A stretch of DNA of 64,000 nt. Origin: Syntrophaceae bacterium UBA6109 (GTDB lineage Bacteria > Desulfobacterota > Syntrophia > Syntrophales > UBA6109). The stretch spans positions 1 to 64,000 of the forward strand of contig DIWJ01000019.1 of the NCBI GenBank assembly GCA_002428445.1. The letters are read 5' to 3'. Position numbers and translations under genes: made by a program. Below are positions 24,598-34,777 of the stretch, in pieces. The notes beneath the pieces are model-generated. The model did not search any database. It saw only the letters and a list, made by a program, of their open reading frames with translations, and was not told the DNA's origin. Position 1 is the stretch's first letter. The number at the start of each line of letters is the position of its first letter.

Positions 24598-25878
24598 ATG
24601 AAACGTTTGTCCCTGTTCTTCCTTGCCGCAGCGGCCGTTGCCTGTGTGATGCCCATTTCCCCCGCGCAATCCGCGGGACTTCTCTTCAAGGACCTGCAGT
24701 ATTCCTTCCAGATGCTGCGCGCCCTCGCCGCAACGCCCGGCGGAGCGGCTGATGTCGGAGAGTGCCTGGCGACGGGAAAAAAGATTCAGGAGGGGGATGA
24801 CGAGAGCTGGCACCGCGAGTGGCTGGCGGCGGGGGAACGGCGGGAGAAGGCCGGCGACGATCTCCTGGCGGGCGGCCGCAGGGAAAGCGCGCGGCAGGAG
24901 TTCCTGCGCGCCTCAAACTATTACCGAGCGGCGGAATTCTTTCTCCGCAGCGATCTGGAAGATCCGCGGATCGTCGCGACCTGGCGGAAGGGCCGCGACA
25001 GCTTCCTGAAGTTCGCCGGGCTTGCCGAGCATCCGATTCTTCCCGTGAAGATTCCCTTTGAGGGGAAGACTCTCCCCGGCTACCTCTGCCTCGTGGACAA
25101 ATCCGGCAGAAAGAGGCCCCTGCTGATTATCCAGACGGGTTTCGACGGGACCAAGGAGGAGCTCTACTACGGCAACGCCGTCTTCGCCCTGAAGCGCGGC
25201 TACAACTGCCTCCTCTTCGAAGGGCCGGGACAGGGGCAGGTGATCCGGGAGCAGAAGATCCCTTTCCGCCACAACTGGGAAACGGTTGTGACGCCCGTTG
25301 TCGATTTCGCCCTGAAACGCCGGGAGGTCGACCGGAACAGGATCGGTTACATGGGAATCAGCTTCGGCGGTTACTTCGCTCCCCGGGCTGTTGCTTACGA
25401 ACACCGCATCCGGGCCTGCATTGCCAACGGGGGCGTCTATGACTTCCATGCCGTTGCGGCCAGGGGAGGCGTGGACCGGTATCTCGATGACCCGGAAGGC
25501 GCCCGGGAAGTCGATAAGCAGATCCGCGAGGATATGAAAACGAACCCCTCTCTGCGATGGAGCATCGGCAATGCCCTCTTTACCTTCCGGGCGGAATCGC
25601 CCAGCAAGTGGATCCGCATGACGAGACCCTACACGATGAAGGATGCGGCGGCGCAGATCCGCTGCCGGATGCTCGTCGTCGATTCCGAGGAGGACAAAGA
25701 CATGCCCGGCCAGGCGAAGCGGCTCTACGATGCCCTGCAATGCCCGAAGGATTTCATGATGTTTACGAAGGAGGACGGGGCGGAGGAGCACTGCCAGATC
25801 GGGGCCGCCTATTTCTCGAACGGGCGCATCCTGGATTGGCTGGATGATGCGATGAAGAGGTCCCGAGCGGGGAAATGA
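24598..25878 (+). CDS. Exported alpha/beta hydrolase
   Basis: 426 aa from the ATG at 24598 (AGGAG 7 bases upstream). Signal peptide about 1-26 (ending AQSA). An N-terminal helical region (about 30-150) precedes the alpha/beta fold: LLIIQTGFDGTKEELY, the nucleophile elbow GISFGG (S255), the acid in VVDSEEDKDM and a His near EEHCQ. The helical N-terminal cap plus this core resembles FrsA/2,6-dihydropseudooxynicotine-hydrolase-type proteins and acyl-peptidases. Substrate unknown. It has its own promoter and is followed after 119 bases by the efflux-pump genes on the same strand. Confidence 0.85.
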   Translation: MKRLSLFFLAAAAVACVMPISPAQSAGLLFKDLQYSFQMLRALAATPGGAADVGECLATGKKIQEGDDESWHREWLAAGERREKAGDDLLAGGRRESARQEFLRASNYYRAAEFFLRSDLEDPRIVATWRKGRDSFLKFAGLAEHPILPVKIPFEGKTLPGYLCLVDKSGRKRPLLIIQTGFDGTKEELYYGNAVFALKRGYNCLLFEGPGQGQVIREQKIPFRHNWETVVTPVVDFALKRREVDRNRIGYMGISFGGYFAPRAVAYEHRIRACIANGGVYDFHAVAARGGVDRYLDDPEGAREVDKQIREDMKTNPSLRWSIGNALFTFRAESPSKWIRMTRPYTMKDAAAQIRCRMLVVDSEEDKDMPGQAKRLYDALQCPKDFMMFTKEDGAEEHCQIGAAYFSNGRILDWLDDAMKRSRAGK

Positions 25879-25997
25879 GGCGGCAAAGTCGTCCGCGCTG
25901 CCGCTTTTCCATTGACTATCCCCGCAGATTGGCTTATCAGAATCCGGCGCACTACCCCGGCCGGGACGGCAGAAGGCAGAAAGGTCTCGATCGATCC

Positions 25998-27344
25998 ATG
26001 CACGGCGTCCATTCGATTCGCTGCACGCTACTGGTGAAGCTCTGCAAGGGACCGGCGCGGGCCCTTGCGGCCGTCTTTGTTCTGATCGGGCTTGCCTGCG
26101 CCGCCGCAGCGGCCGAACCCCTCATCCGGGAAGGCGAAGAGCTGGCGCTCGAGCGCTGCATCGAAATCGCCGTCGGAAATCAGCCGTCCATACGGCAGTT
26201 GCTGCACGCCTCCCAGGCGAGCGAGGCGGTTCTGGGGCAGGCGAGGTCGTCCTATTACCCGCAAGTGGACCTCCGGTCCGGCCTTACCCGCTACAACGCC
26301 GTCACGCAGCATGGCGATCCCTACCCTCCGCAATCCACGTACGGGTACCGCTATTTTGACAACAGCCTGAACCTCCAGCAGAAAATCTACGACTTCGGAA
26401 AACGGGAAGGCAACGTCGATGTCGCGCGCCTGAACGTCGATGCCGCCCGTTCGAACATCGATGACGAGATCGCGTCGGTCGTCAACAACGTAAAGTCCGC
26501 CTACTACGGCGTCCTGCGGTCCCGGAAGGCGCGCGACGTCGCCGTCGAGGTCCGTGACCAGTACCGGCGCCAGCTTGCTCAGGCGAAGATTTTCTTCGAG
26601 GCGGGAAAGAAACCCAAGTACGACGTCACGGCGGCGGAGGTCCTTGTCGGCAATGCCGAAATCTCCCTGGTCCGGGCGGAGAACGATCTCGATATCGCCT
26701 GGGTGGCCCTGAGCAACGCCATGGGATACGAAGGCGCCGCCAGGTACTCGATCCGGGAGGCGCCGCCGGCCGAACCTTACGCCATCGCGGAAGAGGAGGC
26801 CCTTGAGCAGGCCTACGGTCACCGCAGCGACCTGCAGTCGCTGCTCGCCCAGAAAGAAGCGGCCCGGCGGACCGTCGAAGTGGCGAGAAAGGACTATTTC
26901 CCATCCCTCGACGCCTCGGCAGGGTACGGCGCGGCGGGAAGCGAGACTCCGCTTTCCCAGGGGTGGAACGTCGGCATGTCCCTCTCTTGGAATCTCTTCA
27001 AGGGATATGCGACGGAGCAGGAGATCGCCCGCACGGCGGCCCTCCTCAGGGCGGTCGAAGCCAGGATCTCCGTCCTCAAACTTCAGATACGGCAGGAGGT
27101 CAAGAGGGCGCTGCTGGAACTGAAAAGGGCCAGGGAGACGATCGGCAACGCCGGCCTCCAGGTCCGCCAGGCGACCGAGAACCTTGACCTGGCGAACCTG
27201 CGTTATTCGTCGGGGCTGGGTGCGCCGCTCGAGGTCTCGGATGCCGTTGTCGCGTACAGCTCCGCGAAGCTCACGCAGATTTCGGCATCGTATGACCTGA
27301 TCCTCGCGCAGGCGAGTATCGAAAGGGCGATGGGAAGACGATGA
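25998..27344 (+). CDS. TolC-family outer-membrane efflux protein
   Basis: 448 aa from the ATG at 25998; the frame is open to 25875 without a better start. The signal peptide is basic and long (about 1-38, ending AAAAA-EP). Two OEP repeats give the TolC barrel plus alpha-helical tunnel: LALERCIEIAVGNQPSIRQ at the start of repeat 1 and LEQAYGHRSDLQSLLAQKEAARR in repeat 2, and NLDLANLRYSSGLGAPLEVSDA near the end. Exit duct of the tripartite RND pump encoded by the next two genes. Its stop overlaps the next start by 4 bases. Confidence 0.92.
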   Translation: MHGVHSIRCTLLVKLCKGPARALAAVFVLIGLACAAAAAEPLIREGEELALERCIEIAVGNQPSIRQLLHASQASEAVLGQARSSYYPQVDLRSGLTRYNAVTQHGDPYPPQSTYGYRYFDNSLNLQQKIYDFGKREGNVDVARLNVDAARSNIDDEIASVVNNVKSAYYGVLRSRKARDVAVEVRDQYRRQLAQAKIFFEAGKKPKYDVTAAEVLVGNAEISLVRAENDLDIAWVALSNAMGYEGAARYSIREAPPAEPYAIAEEEALEQAYGHRSDLQSLLAQKEAARRTVEVARKDYFPSLDASAGYGAAGSETPLSQGWNVGMSLSWNLFKGYATEQEIARTAALLRAVEARISVLKLQIRQEVKRALLELKRARETIGNAGLQVRQATENLDLANLRYSSGLGAPLEVSDAVVAYSSAKLTQISASYDLILAQASIERAMGRR

Positions 27345-28531
27345 AGACTCGAAGGTATGCTGTCGTTTGCTCTGCAGCGGGGATTTTCCTGCTGGCCTCA
27401 TTGATCTTTCTGCCGGCGGGATGCAAGAAGGAAGAAGCGCTGCCGCCTGACGCTGCCTTTCCCCCGGCGACGGTGCTGGCGGCGAAGGCCACGCAGAAGG
27501 ATATGCCCGTCGCCGTCGGGGCCATCGGGACGGCGGAGGCCTATCGATCCGTCGGCATCACCCCCCTCGTGACGGGCCGGCTGCTCGACATCCGTTTCAA
27601 GGAGGGGGAGGACGTGAAGAAGGGGCAGGTGCTCTTTGCCGTCGACCCTGCGCCCTACCGGGAGAAGCTCCGTCAGGCGGAGGCGAAGCTCGCCAAAGAT
27701 GCCGCACAGAAGGAATTCAACGAGCGGGAGGCGGAGCGATACGCTTTCCTGCTGGAGAAGGGGGCCGTTTCCAAATCGGATGCCGAAAAATACCGCACCG
27801 ATGCAGCCATCTATGAGGCCGCCCTCCGGTCGGACCGGGCCGAAGTGGAAGACGCCCGCCTCAATCTCGAATACTGCTCCGTCCGCGCGCCCTTCGACGG
27901 CCGCATGGGAGCCTACAGCGTCAACGTCGGCGCCGTCGTCAAGGCCAACGAGACACAGCTGGCGGTGATCAACGCGATGACGCCGATCTACGTCCGGTTT
28001 TCCATTCCGGAACGAAGCCTCCAGGATGTAAAGAGATACAGCAAGGCCGGGAGCGTACAGGTGAAGGTCGGCCTTGCTGCGGATTTCTCCGGCGAAGTCC
28101 GGACCGGGCGGCTCGTTTTCCTTGACAACACCGTCGATGAAAACACGGGCATGATCCAGCTCAAGTCCGAACACCCCAACACCGACCAGTTTCTCTGGCC
28201 GGGTCAGTTTGTTCACGTTTCGTTGATCCTGACCGTCCAGCCGAAGGCCGTCGTCGTCCCCATGCGCGCCGTGCAGACGGGGGAGAAGGGTTCCTTCGTC
28301 TTCATCGTCAAGCCCGACGGCACGGCTGAGATGCGGCCCGTCGTCGTGGACCGCACGGCCGGCGCAGAAGCCGTCATCGCCCAGGGCGTCGGTGCCGGAG
28401 AGACGGTCATCACGGATGGCCACCTCAAGGTCTGGCCGGGCGGAAAAGTCGACATCCGGAACAGCCTCAACGAGGCCGCGCCTCCATCCGGCGGCCCCAA
28501 GACGCCGGCGGCGGGGGAGCAGAAAAAGTGA
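27341..28531 (+). CDS. RND efflux periplasmic adaptor (AcrA/MexA-type membrane-fusion lipoprotein)
   Basis: 396 aa. Lipoprotein signal with lipobox LPAGC (Cys about 28). Barrel-sandwich/lipoyl segments (TPLVTGRLLDIRFKEGEDVKKGQVLF and SVRAPFDGRMGAYSVNVGAVV) flank a short alpha hairpin; the beta-barrel and membrane-proximal domains follow (FSIPERSL, LFLDNTVDENTGMIQLKSEH). It bridges the inner-membrane pump and the TolC partner. Start and stop overlap both neighbours (ATGA and GTGA), so the three proteins are made in a fixed ratio. Confidence 0.94.
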   Translation: MKTRRYAVVCSAAGIFLLASLIFLPAGCKKEEALPPDAAFPPATVLAAKATQKDMPVAVGAIGTAEAYRSVGITPLVTGRLLDIRFKEGEDVKKGQVLFAVDPAPYREKLRQAEAKLAKDAAQKEFNEREAERYAFLLEKGAVSKSDAEKYRTDAAIYEAALRSDRAEVEDARLNLEYCSVRAPFDGRMGAYSVNVGAVVKANETQLAVINAMTPIYVRFSIPERSLQDVKRYSKAGSVQVKVGLAADFSGEVRTGRLVFLDNTVDENTGMIQLKSEHPNTDQFLWPGQFVHVSLILTVQPKAVVVPMRAVQTGEKGSFVFIVKPDGTAEMRPVVVDRTAGAEAVIAQGVGAGETVITDGHLKVWPGGKVDIRNSLNEAAPPSGGPKTPAAGEQKK

Positions 28532-31500
28532 ACCTCTCCGCCCTCTGGATCCGCCGTCCCATCATGACGAGCCTCGTCATGGTCGCCATTCTTTTTTTTG
28601 GCCTCATCGGATATCGGAACCTGCCCGTCAACGACCTTCCGCAGATGGACTATCCCACGATCCAGGTGACGGCGAATCTGCCGGGCGCCTCTCCGGAGAC
28701 GATGGCCGTGACGGTGGCGACCCCCCTGGAAAAAAAGTTTGCCACGATCCAGGGTCTGGAATCCATGACTTCAACGAGCAGCCAGGGAACGACATCCATT
28801 ACATTGCAGTTTTCCCTGAGCCGGCCCATCGACGCCGCGGCTCAGGACGTCAATTCCATGATCTCCGCGGCCGGCGGCGTTCTGCCGGACCTGCCGTCCC
28901 CGCCGACGTACGAGAAGGTGAACCCGGCGGAATGGCCCATCATGTACTTTGCGGTGATCGGCGAGTCCGTGAAGGAAACGACGATGTACGAGTACGTCGA
29001 CACGGTGATCGGGCCGAATCTCTCCACCATCCAGGGCGTATCCGAGGTCATCAAGTACGGGAAGAAATACGCCGTCCGCATTCAGGTGAATCCTCACCGG
29101 CTCTCGGCCAAGGGCATCGGCATCAACGAGGTGGCCGCCGCCGTCGGGGCGGGGAATGTCGATATCCCGGCCGGCTCCCTGGACGGTCCCCACCAGTCCT
29201 TCGCACTGGAACCGCAGGGGCAGCTCAGGAAGGCGGCGGATTACGATCCCCTGATCATCGCCTACTCGAAGGGATCCCCCGTCCGCGTCCGCGACGTGGG
29301 AAAGGGCGTGGACAGCGTCGACAACAAGAAGGGGACCGTCTGGTACGTGGACGATTCCTATTCGGCGCGGACGATGGTGTTCGCCGTGAAGAAACAGCCC
29401 GGCGCGAACGCCGTTGAGGTATCCAAACAGGTCAGGGCCCTGATGCCCAAGATCCGGAATCAGATTCCCAGGGGCATGGAAGTCCGGCTGATGTTCGACC
29501 AGTCGGACTTCATCAGGGAATCCATCGACGACGTCCAGTTTACGCTGCTGCTCACGATCGGCCTCGTCATCATCGTCATCTTTCTCTTCCTGCGGTCCTT
29601 CCGGCCGACGATTATCCCCAGCATCGCCGTGCCGCTTTCGCTGGTCGCCACCTTTGCCGTCATGTACCTGTGCGGCTACAGTCTCAACAGCATCTCCATG
29701 ATGGCCCTCGTGCTCTCCGTGGGCTTTGTCGTGGACGACGCCATCGTCATGATGGAAAACATCATCCGACGGATGGAAATGGGTGAGGATGCCGAGACGG
29801 CGTCGCTCCTGGGGTCGAAGGAAGTCGGGTTCACCATCCTGTCCATGACGCTGTCCCTTGTCGTCGTTTTTATCCCCGTCCTTTTCCTGGGCGGGATCGT
29901 CGGCCGCATCCTCCACGAGTTCGCCGTCAGCATCGGCGCCGCGATCCTCATCTCCGGCTTCGTCTCACTGACGCTGACTCCGATGATGTGCAGCCGCTTC
30001 CTCCGGAACTACCGGGAGCAGACGCACGGCCGTCTCTATCAGCTTTCCGAGCGGGCCTTCGCGGCGATGCTCTCCGCCTACGACCGTTCGCTGCGCTTCG
30101 TCCTCCGCCACCGCCTGTCCGCCATGGCCTTTACGCTGGCGATCATGGCCGCCAGCGTCTGGATCTACCAAATCTCCCCCAAAGGCTTCATCCCCAGCGA
30201 GGACCGGGACTTCTTCATCTGCTTCACGATGGCCGCCGACAGTGTCTCCTACCGCGATATGGCGGACCATCAGGACATCGTCAACCGCATCGTCATCGCC
30301 GATCCCGACGTGGATCAACTCGTCTCCGTCGCCTCTTTCGGAAGCAACAACCAGGGGTTCCTTTTCGCCCTCGTCGCCGATCACGGGAAAAAACGGCCGC
30401 ACGTCGACGCGATCATCAACCGTCTGCGGACGCCCGTCAACGCCGTGCCCGGCATCATGGTCTTTCCGATGAACCCGCCGCCCATCGAGATCGGCGGCAA
30501 GCAGACCAACGCCCTCTACCAGTTCGTCCTGCAGAGTGACGATCTTGATACCCTGTACAATTACGGGAAGGCCTTCGAACAGAAGGTGCAGGGCCTCGAG
30601 GGACTGACGGACGTGAGCAGCGATCTCAACTTCCGCAGCCTGCGCATGGAAATCGACATCGACCGGGACCGGGCTTCCGCCCTCGGACTTTCGGCTCGCC
30701 AGATCGAACAGGCCCTCATGTACGCCTTCAGCGGCGGAAAGGTCAGCACGATCTACGCCTCCACGACGCAGTATGACGTCGTTCTTGAACTGGAAGAGGC
30801 GTTCACGGCTTACCCCGACATCCTGGATCTCCTCTACATCAAATCCGGAACGGGCAAGCTCGTGCCGCTGAGCGCCGTCGCCTCCGTCCGAAAGACCGTG
30901 GGGCCCCTGGCGGTCAACCATCAGGGGCAGCGCCCCGCGGCGACGGTATCCTTCAACCTGAAGCCGGGGCACTCGATCGGCGATGCCGTGACGGGGATCC
31001 AGAAACTCGCCGCCGTGTCGCTGCCCGCGAGCATCACGACGAGTTTCGAAGGCGCCGCCGGGGCGTTCCAAAAATCTTTCGAGAGCCTCGGTTTCCTCCT
31101 TCTCGTCACGATTCTCGTCATCTACATGGTGCTCGGCATTCTCTACGAGAGCTATCTCCATCCCATCACGATCCTCTCGGCCCTGCCGCTGGCCGGGTTC
31201 GGCGCCCTTGTCGCGCTCAAGATCTTCGGGATGGAGCTCGACCTCTACGCTTTCGTGGGAGTCATCATGCTGGTGGGGCTGGTGAAGAAGAACGGCATCA
31301 TGATGATCGACTTCGCCCTGGAGTCGGAGCGCACGGACAGGAAGACGGCCGAGGAGGCCATCCACTACGCCTGCATGGTGCGCTTCCGGCCTATCATGAT
31401 GACGACGATGGCGGCCCTCTTCGGGACCCTGCCGATCGCCCTGGGTTGGGGGGCGGGAGGCGAATCGCGGCAGCCGCTCGGCGTCGCCGTCGTCGGAGGC

Positions 31501-31593
31501 CTCTTCTTTTCCCAGTTCCTGACGATGTTCATCACGCCGGTTTTCTACATCTACATCGACCGCTTCAATTCCTGGCTGACGAGGAAGCCGTGA
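28528..31593 (+). CDS. RND multidrug efflux permease (AcrB/MdtB-C type, HAE1)
   Basis: 1021 aa, GTG start overlapping the adaptor stop. Twelve membrane helices with two large periplasmic loops. The proton-relay pair DD (403-404) lies in VGFVVDDAIVMMENI in helix 4, equivalent to D407/D408 of AcrB; the conserved Lys lies in VGLVKKNGIMMIDFA of helix 10. It exports drugs, bile-like or other amphipathic compounds using the proton gradient. Sequence features (LPVNDLPQMDYPTIQV) are closer to MdtB/MdtC than AcrB, but only one permease gene is present, so the pump is a homotrimer. No adjacent repressor gene. Confidence 0.95.
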   Translation: MNLSALWIRRPIMTSLVMVAILFFGLIGYRNLPVNDLPQMDYPTIQVTANLPGASPETMAVTVATPLEKKFATIQGLESMTSTSSQGTTSITLQFSLSRPIDAAAQDVNSMISAAGGVLPDLPSPPTYEKVNPAEWPIMYFAVIGESVKETTMYEYVDTVIGPNLSTIQGVSEVIKYGKKYAVRIQVNPHRLSAKGIGINEVAAAVGAGNVDIPAGSLDGPHQSFALEPQGQLRKAADYDPLIIAYSKGSPVRVRDVGKGVDSVDNKKGTVWYVDDSYSARTMVFAVKKQPGANAVEVSKQVRALMPKIRNQIPRGMEVRLMFDQSDFIRESIDDVQFTLLLTIGLVIIVIFLFLRSFRPTIIPSIAVPLSLVATFAVMYLCGYSLNSISMMALVLSVGFVVDDAIVMMENIIRRMEMGEDAETASLLGSKEVGFTILSMTLSLVVVFIPVLFLGGIVGRILHEFAVSIGAAILISGFVSLTLTPMMCSRFLRNYREQTHGRLYQLSERAFAAMLSAYDRSLRFVLRHRLSAMAFTLAIMAASVWIYQISPKGFIPSEDRDFFICFTMAADSVSYRDMADHQDIVNRIVIADPDVDQLVSVASFGSNNQGFLFALVADHGKKRPHVDAIINRLRTPVNAVPGIMVFPMNPPPIEIGGKQTNALYQFVLQSDDLDTLYNYGKAFEQKVQGLEGLTDVSSDLNFRSLRMEIDIDRDRASALGLSARQIEQALMYAFSGGKVSTIYASTTQYDVVLELEEAFTAYPDILDLLYIKSGTGKLVPLSAVASVRKTVGPLAVNHQGQRPAATVSFNLKPGHSIGDAVTGIQKLAAVSLPASITTSFEGAAGAFQKSFESLGFLLLVTILVIYMVLGILYESYLHPITILSALPLAGFGALVALKIFGMELDLYAFVGVIMLVGLVKKNGIMMIDFALESERTDRKTAEEAIHYACMVRFRPIMMTTMAALFGTLPIALGWGAGGESRQPLGVAVVGGLFFSQFLTMFITPVFYIYIDRFNSWLTRKP

Positions 31594-31782
31594 GGGCGGC
31601 CGACGAATGAGAAGTCCGCGGTTTGTGCATTCCTGGAGACGGAAGATCCAGGACCTGGGAGCATCGAAGTCTATGCGCTTTATCCGGCCTTCAAGGGCCG
31701 CGGCGGGTCAAGCTCGTGGACTGCGACGCCGTCGCGGTTCCCCTGCCCGTGCAGACGCACCAAATTTTGGGAGGAGCAGATC

Positions 31783-33015
31783 ATGCCTCGCGCTATCCGT
31801 AATCTTGTCGTCCTTGTCGTCCTGGCGACGGTCCTCTTCGCCGGCTGTTCGGCGACGGCGCCGCGTCTGCGGGAATCAGGTCTGAACAGCCGCTTCGCCT
31901 TTGCGCCGGACACGCCCTTTGAGACGTACATCGAGCAAACCCGCCGGACGATCGCAACGGCCCGCGTTGACCTCAATGAGATCAACCGAACCGCGATCCT
32001 TGAGGCCAACAGCCCCTTCGAACTTCAACCCGACGAGAAGCGTTTCCCGCGGATGGCTGACGGGAAATACCGGAACGGTGTTCTGCTTGTCCACGGCCTG
32101 TCGGATTCGCCCTACCATATCCGTGCCATCGCCCGTCACTTGCAGGATAAGGGCTTTCTCGTCCGGGCGATTCTCCTGCCCGGACACGGAACGGTTCCGG
32201 GCGATCTGCTGACCGTGACCTGCGAGGAATGGATCAAGGCCGTCGAATACGGGACAAACGGCTTGAGGCCGCTGGTCTCGCGCCTCTATCTGGGCGGTTT
32301 TTCCACGGGCGGGACGCTCAGCGCCCTCATGGCAATGAAGGATCCAGAGGTGCGCGGCCTGTTCCTCTTCGCCCCGGCATTCGCAATCAAGGATTGGCGC
32401 GTCGCCTTGACGGGCCTCATGTCCCTGTTCACGACCTGGGTCGGCCCCCCGCTCGACGATGTCGATATTGCGAAGTACGAGAGTTTTGCCGTGAATGCCG
32501 CTTACCAGATCCACCGCTTGACCCGTTTGACGGACGGGAGGTTTGCCGAGGGCAGACGATTGACTGCGCCGCTATTTGCAGCGGTCAGCGAGGACGACAT
32601 CACCGTGGACGCGGGAAAAATCGTCGAGGTTTTTGAAAAATATGCTCCCTCGCCGAAGAGCCGCCTGATCCTCTACAGCGCACGGCCGGAGGGGCCGGCG
32701 CCGGGGAAGGGGGATGCGCGGATTCTTGTGGAAAACAGCCGCCTGCCCGAGATGAACGTGCTCGCGTTTTCCCACCCCTGCATTCCCATGCCTCCCGAGG
32801 ACCCGCATTACGGGCAGGGCAGCGGTTACAGGAACTGCCTCCACTACACCGGGAACAGGGAGAAGTGGGAGGTCTGCAGGCGCGACGGGCAGGTTCCTCT
32901 TGGAGAGATAACGTCCGACAATCTCGCGAAGACGACGCTGCGCCGTCTTTCGTTCAACCCCCATTTCAGACGGATGATGGAACAGATGGACCGCTTCATC
33001 GAATCGCTGGAGTAG
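31783..33015 (+). CDS. Alpha/beta hydrolase lipoprotein (serine aminopeptidase S33-like)
   Basis: 410 aa, ATG after GGAGGAG. Lipobox LFAGC (Cys about 22). Hydrolase core: oxyanion motif VLLVHGLSDSPYHIRA, LLPGHGTVPGDL, nucleophile elbow GGFSTGG (S174), later acid and His regions near AVSEDDITVD and AFSHPCIPMPPEDPHYG. It resembles monoacylglycerol-lipase/carboxylesterase-type enzymes anchored in the membrane. Substrate unknown. 189 bases after the RND permease; no gene in that gap. Second hydrolase flanking the pump. Confidence 0.85.
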   Translation: MPRAIRNLVVLVVLATVLFAGCSATAPRLRESGLNSRFAFAPDTPFETYIEQTRRTIATARVDLNEINRTAILEANSPFELQPDEKRFPRMADGKYRNGVLLVHGLSDSPYHIRAIARHLQDKGFLVRAILLPGHGTVPGDLLTVTCEEWIKAVEYGTNGLRPLVSRLYLGGFSTGGTLSALMAMKDPEVRGLFLFAPAFAIKDWRVALTGLMSLFTTWVGPPLDDVDIAKYESFAVNAAYQIHRLTRLTDGRFAEGRRLTAPLFAAVSEDDITVDAGKIVEVFEKYAPSPKSRLILYSARPEGPAPGKGDARILVENSRLPEMNVLAFSHPCIPMPPEDPHYGQGSGYRNCLHYTGNREKWEVCRRDGQVPLGEITSDNLAKTTLRRLSFNPHFRRMMEQMDRFIESLE

Positions 33016-33047
33016 GGGGCGGGACGGCGCCGCACCGCTCCGGAGCC

Positions 33048-33064
33048 GTTCCGGGGCCCGGAAC
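33048..33064 (+). terminator. Perfect 7-bp hairpin after the lipoprotein hydrolase
   Basis: GTTCCGG-GGC-CCGGAAC starts 33 bases past the stop, followed closely by CCACA/TTGTGG. No T-run is present, so termination would be imperfect or Rho-assisted. Confidence 0.35.
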
Positions 33065-33076
33065 TCCACATTGTGG

Positions 33077-33105
33077 TTGACGTACGGCCCGATATGCAAT
33101 AAAGT
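33077..33105 (+). promoter_or_regulatory. Candidate promoter for the second TolC gene and the giant gene
   Basis: TTGACG (33077-33082) and TAAAGT (33100-33105) are 17 bp apart, about 115 bases before the TolC-family ATG. It matches the consensus at 5 of 6 and 4 of 6 positions. Confidence 0.5.
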
Positions 33106-33221
33106 GCCTGAAATTTCCTCTGAAAGAGCAGCGTTGGTGCGAAAACGTCGTATCCTTTCAACAAGTTGCGTTATCACATCTTGGCAAAAACAAACCAGCA
33201 AGAGAGGTACTGAGCAAGGCC

Positions 33222-34604
33222 ATGACACGCCGATGCAGCGGCCGAGACCGATTGTTCCTTTCCCTCCGGCCAGGGACTGTTGTGATGATGCTGATCGTAC
33301 TGTTTGGATGCCCGTCTTTTCAGGCGCGGGCTGAAGGCATCCTGGACGTCTATGCCCTGGCGCTCAAGAACGATCCCCGCTTTATCGGCGCGCAATTCAG
33401 CCATGACGCAGCGAAGGAAACCCTGACGCAGGCATGGGCGGCCCTCAAGCCGACGGTTTCCGCCGAGGGAGTCTATACCAGTACAAACCAGAAGATCATC
33501 AGCAGCGACAATACGGTTTTCGGTCACGGATCGTCCAGTTACCCGACCACGGAATATTCCCTGTCTCTGACGCAGCCTCTCTTCAACAAGCCTTTTTTTG
33601 CCAACGTTTCGCGCGCGCAGGCAAGGGTCAAGGGCGCGGACATGGAAATGGAGACGGCCCGGCAGGACCTCATCGTCCGCATTGCGAAGGTATATCTGGG
33701 AGTGCTGGCCGCCCGGGACAAGGTTGCCTTCGCCAAGACGGAGGAAGCCGCCATCGGGCTTCATTATGAACTGGTCGCGGGCAAGTTCAAGATGGGGCTG
33801 GCTCCCAAGACGGATTATCTGGATGCGAAATCGCGGCGTGCGGAGGTAAGGGCGGGGCGGATCGCCGCGGAAAGTGCGATGGATGACGCCTTTCAGGCGC
33901 TGCGGGAACTGACGGGACGCGAAGTTCCTGCGCTGGCCGGTCTTCGGGAAGAGCTGCCGCTGAAGAATCCCGATCCGGAGGATGTCGCCGCCTGGATCAA
34001 CGAAGCCGTGAAACGAAGCCCTGTCCTGGAAGCGCAGCGTCAGGCGGTGGAAGCGGCGCGCCAGGAATATCGCCGGCAGGTCGCCGGGCACTATCCGCGG
34101 TTGAATCTGGAGGCGAACTACAATCACAACAAGACCGAAGGCACTCTTTTCGGAGGCGGGAGCGAAGTGGAGACGACCAACTTCCTGCTGCGCTTGAATA
34201 TTCCCATCTTTGAGGGAGGGATCGTCAAGTCCCGCTCCCGGGAGGCATTGAATCTCTACCAGGCCGCAGTTCAGGAAGAGCAGCGGCAGGTCCGGGCGCT
34301 GGAGAAGGAAACGAGGGCCGCCTTTTTCGGAGTGCGCGACTCCATCGAACGTGTGAAGGCGCTGCGTGAGGCGGCGGAATCCCAGGACCTCGCCCTGCAA
34401 GCCAAGAGAGAGGGCTACAAATCGGGATTGTTCATCCTCCTGGCGGTTCTGGATTCGGAGCGGGACCGTTCTCTTGTGAGACAGGACTATGCGACGGCGC
34501 GCTACGATTACGTCATGAACAGCCTGAGGCTGAGAAAGGCCGTCGGCACGCTGTCGGAAAGCGACCTCATCACCGTTCAGGAGTGGCTCGAAGCCGGCCG
34601 GTGA
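33222..34604 (+). CDS. TolC-family outer-membrane protein, probable type I secretion exit channel
   Basis: 460 aa. Signal peptide about 15-40 (VVMMLIVLFGCPSFQARA). Two OEP repeats: GILDVYALALKNDPRFIGAQ at the mature N-terminus, EYSLSLTQPLFNKPFFANVSRA, LNIPIFEGGIVKSRSREA and KREGYKSGLFILLAVLDSERD. The opening 'ALKNDP' and the 'SLTQPLF' motif are those of type I secretion TolC/LapE proteins, rather than of RND-pump partners such as the one at 25998. It is 173 bases upstream of the giant adhesin gene on the same strand, so its likely cargo is that protein. The matching ABC transporter and HlyD adaptor are not in the window. Confidence 0.88.
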   Translation: MTRRCSGRDRLFLSLRPGTVVMMLIVLFGCPSFQARAEGILDVYALALKNDPRFIGAQFSHDAAKETLTQAWAALKPTVSAEGVYTSTNQKIISSDNTVFGHGSSSYPTTEYSLSLTQPLFNKPFFANVSRAQARVKGADMEMETARQDLIVRIAKVYLGVLAARDKVAFAKTEEAAIGLHYELVAGKFKMGLAPKTDYLDAKSRRAEVRAGRIAAESAMDDAFQALRELTGREVPALAGLREELPLKNPDPEDVAAWINEAVKRSPVLEAQRQAVEAARQEYRRQVAGHYPRLNLEANYNHNKTEGTLFGGGSEVETTNFLLRLNIPIFEGGIVKSRSREALNLYQAAVQEEQRQVRALEKETRAAFFGVRDSIERVKALREAAESQDLALQAKREGYKSGLFILLAVLDSERDRSLVRQDYATARYDYVMNSLRLRKAVGTLSESDLITVQEWLEAGR

Positions 34605-34777
34605 TCCGGCCGTCTTCCCGTGCCGGAGGAAATCGCCCGGACGAAGCGAATTCACACGTCATCACATAAGATGAGAGGTATAAGACACATCAGCAAAAAA
34701 GTCCTCCAACTTTAGGTATTTCGTCATCCGTTGCAGCAACAAACAGCCCGACTTTTCGATCTCAAAGGGGAGTGCTC

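Noticed and set aside
31607..31885. 92-codon plus-strand frame between the RND permease and lipoprotein hydrolase
   Set aside because: Overlaps the start of the hydrolase in another frame, is arginine/serine-rich, and shows no homology or ribosome site.
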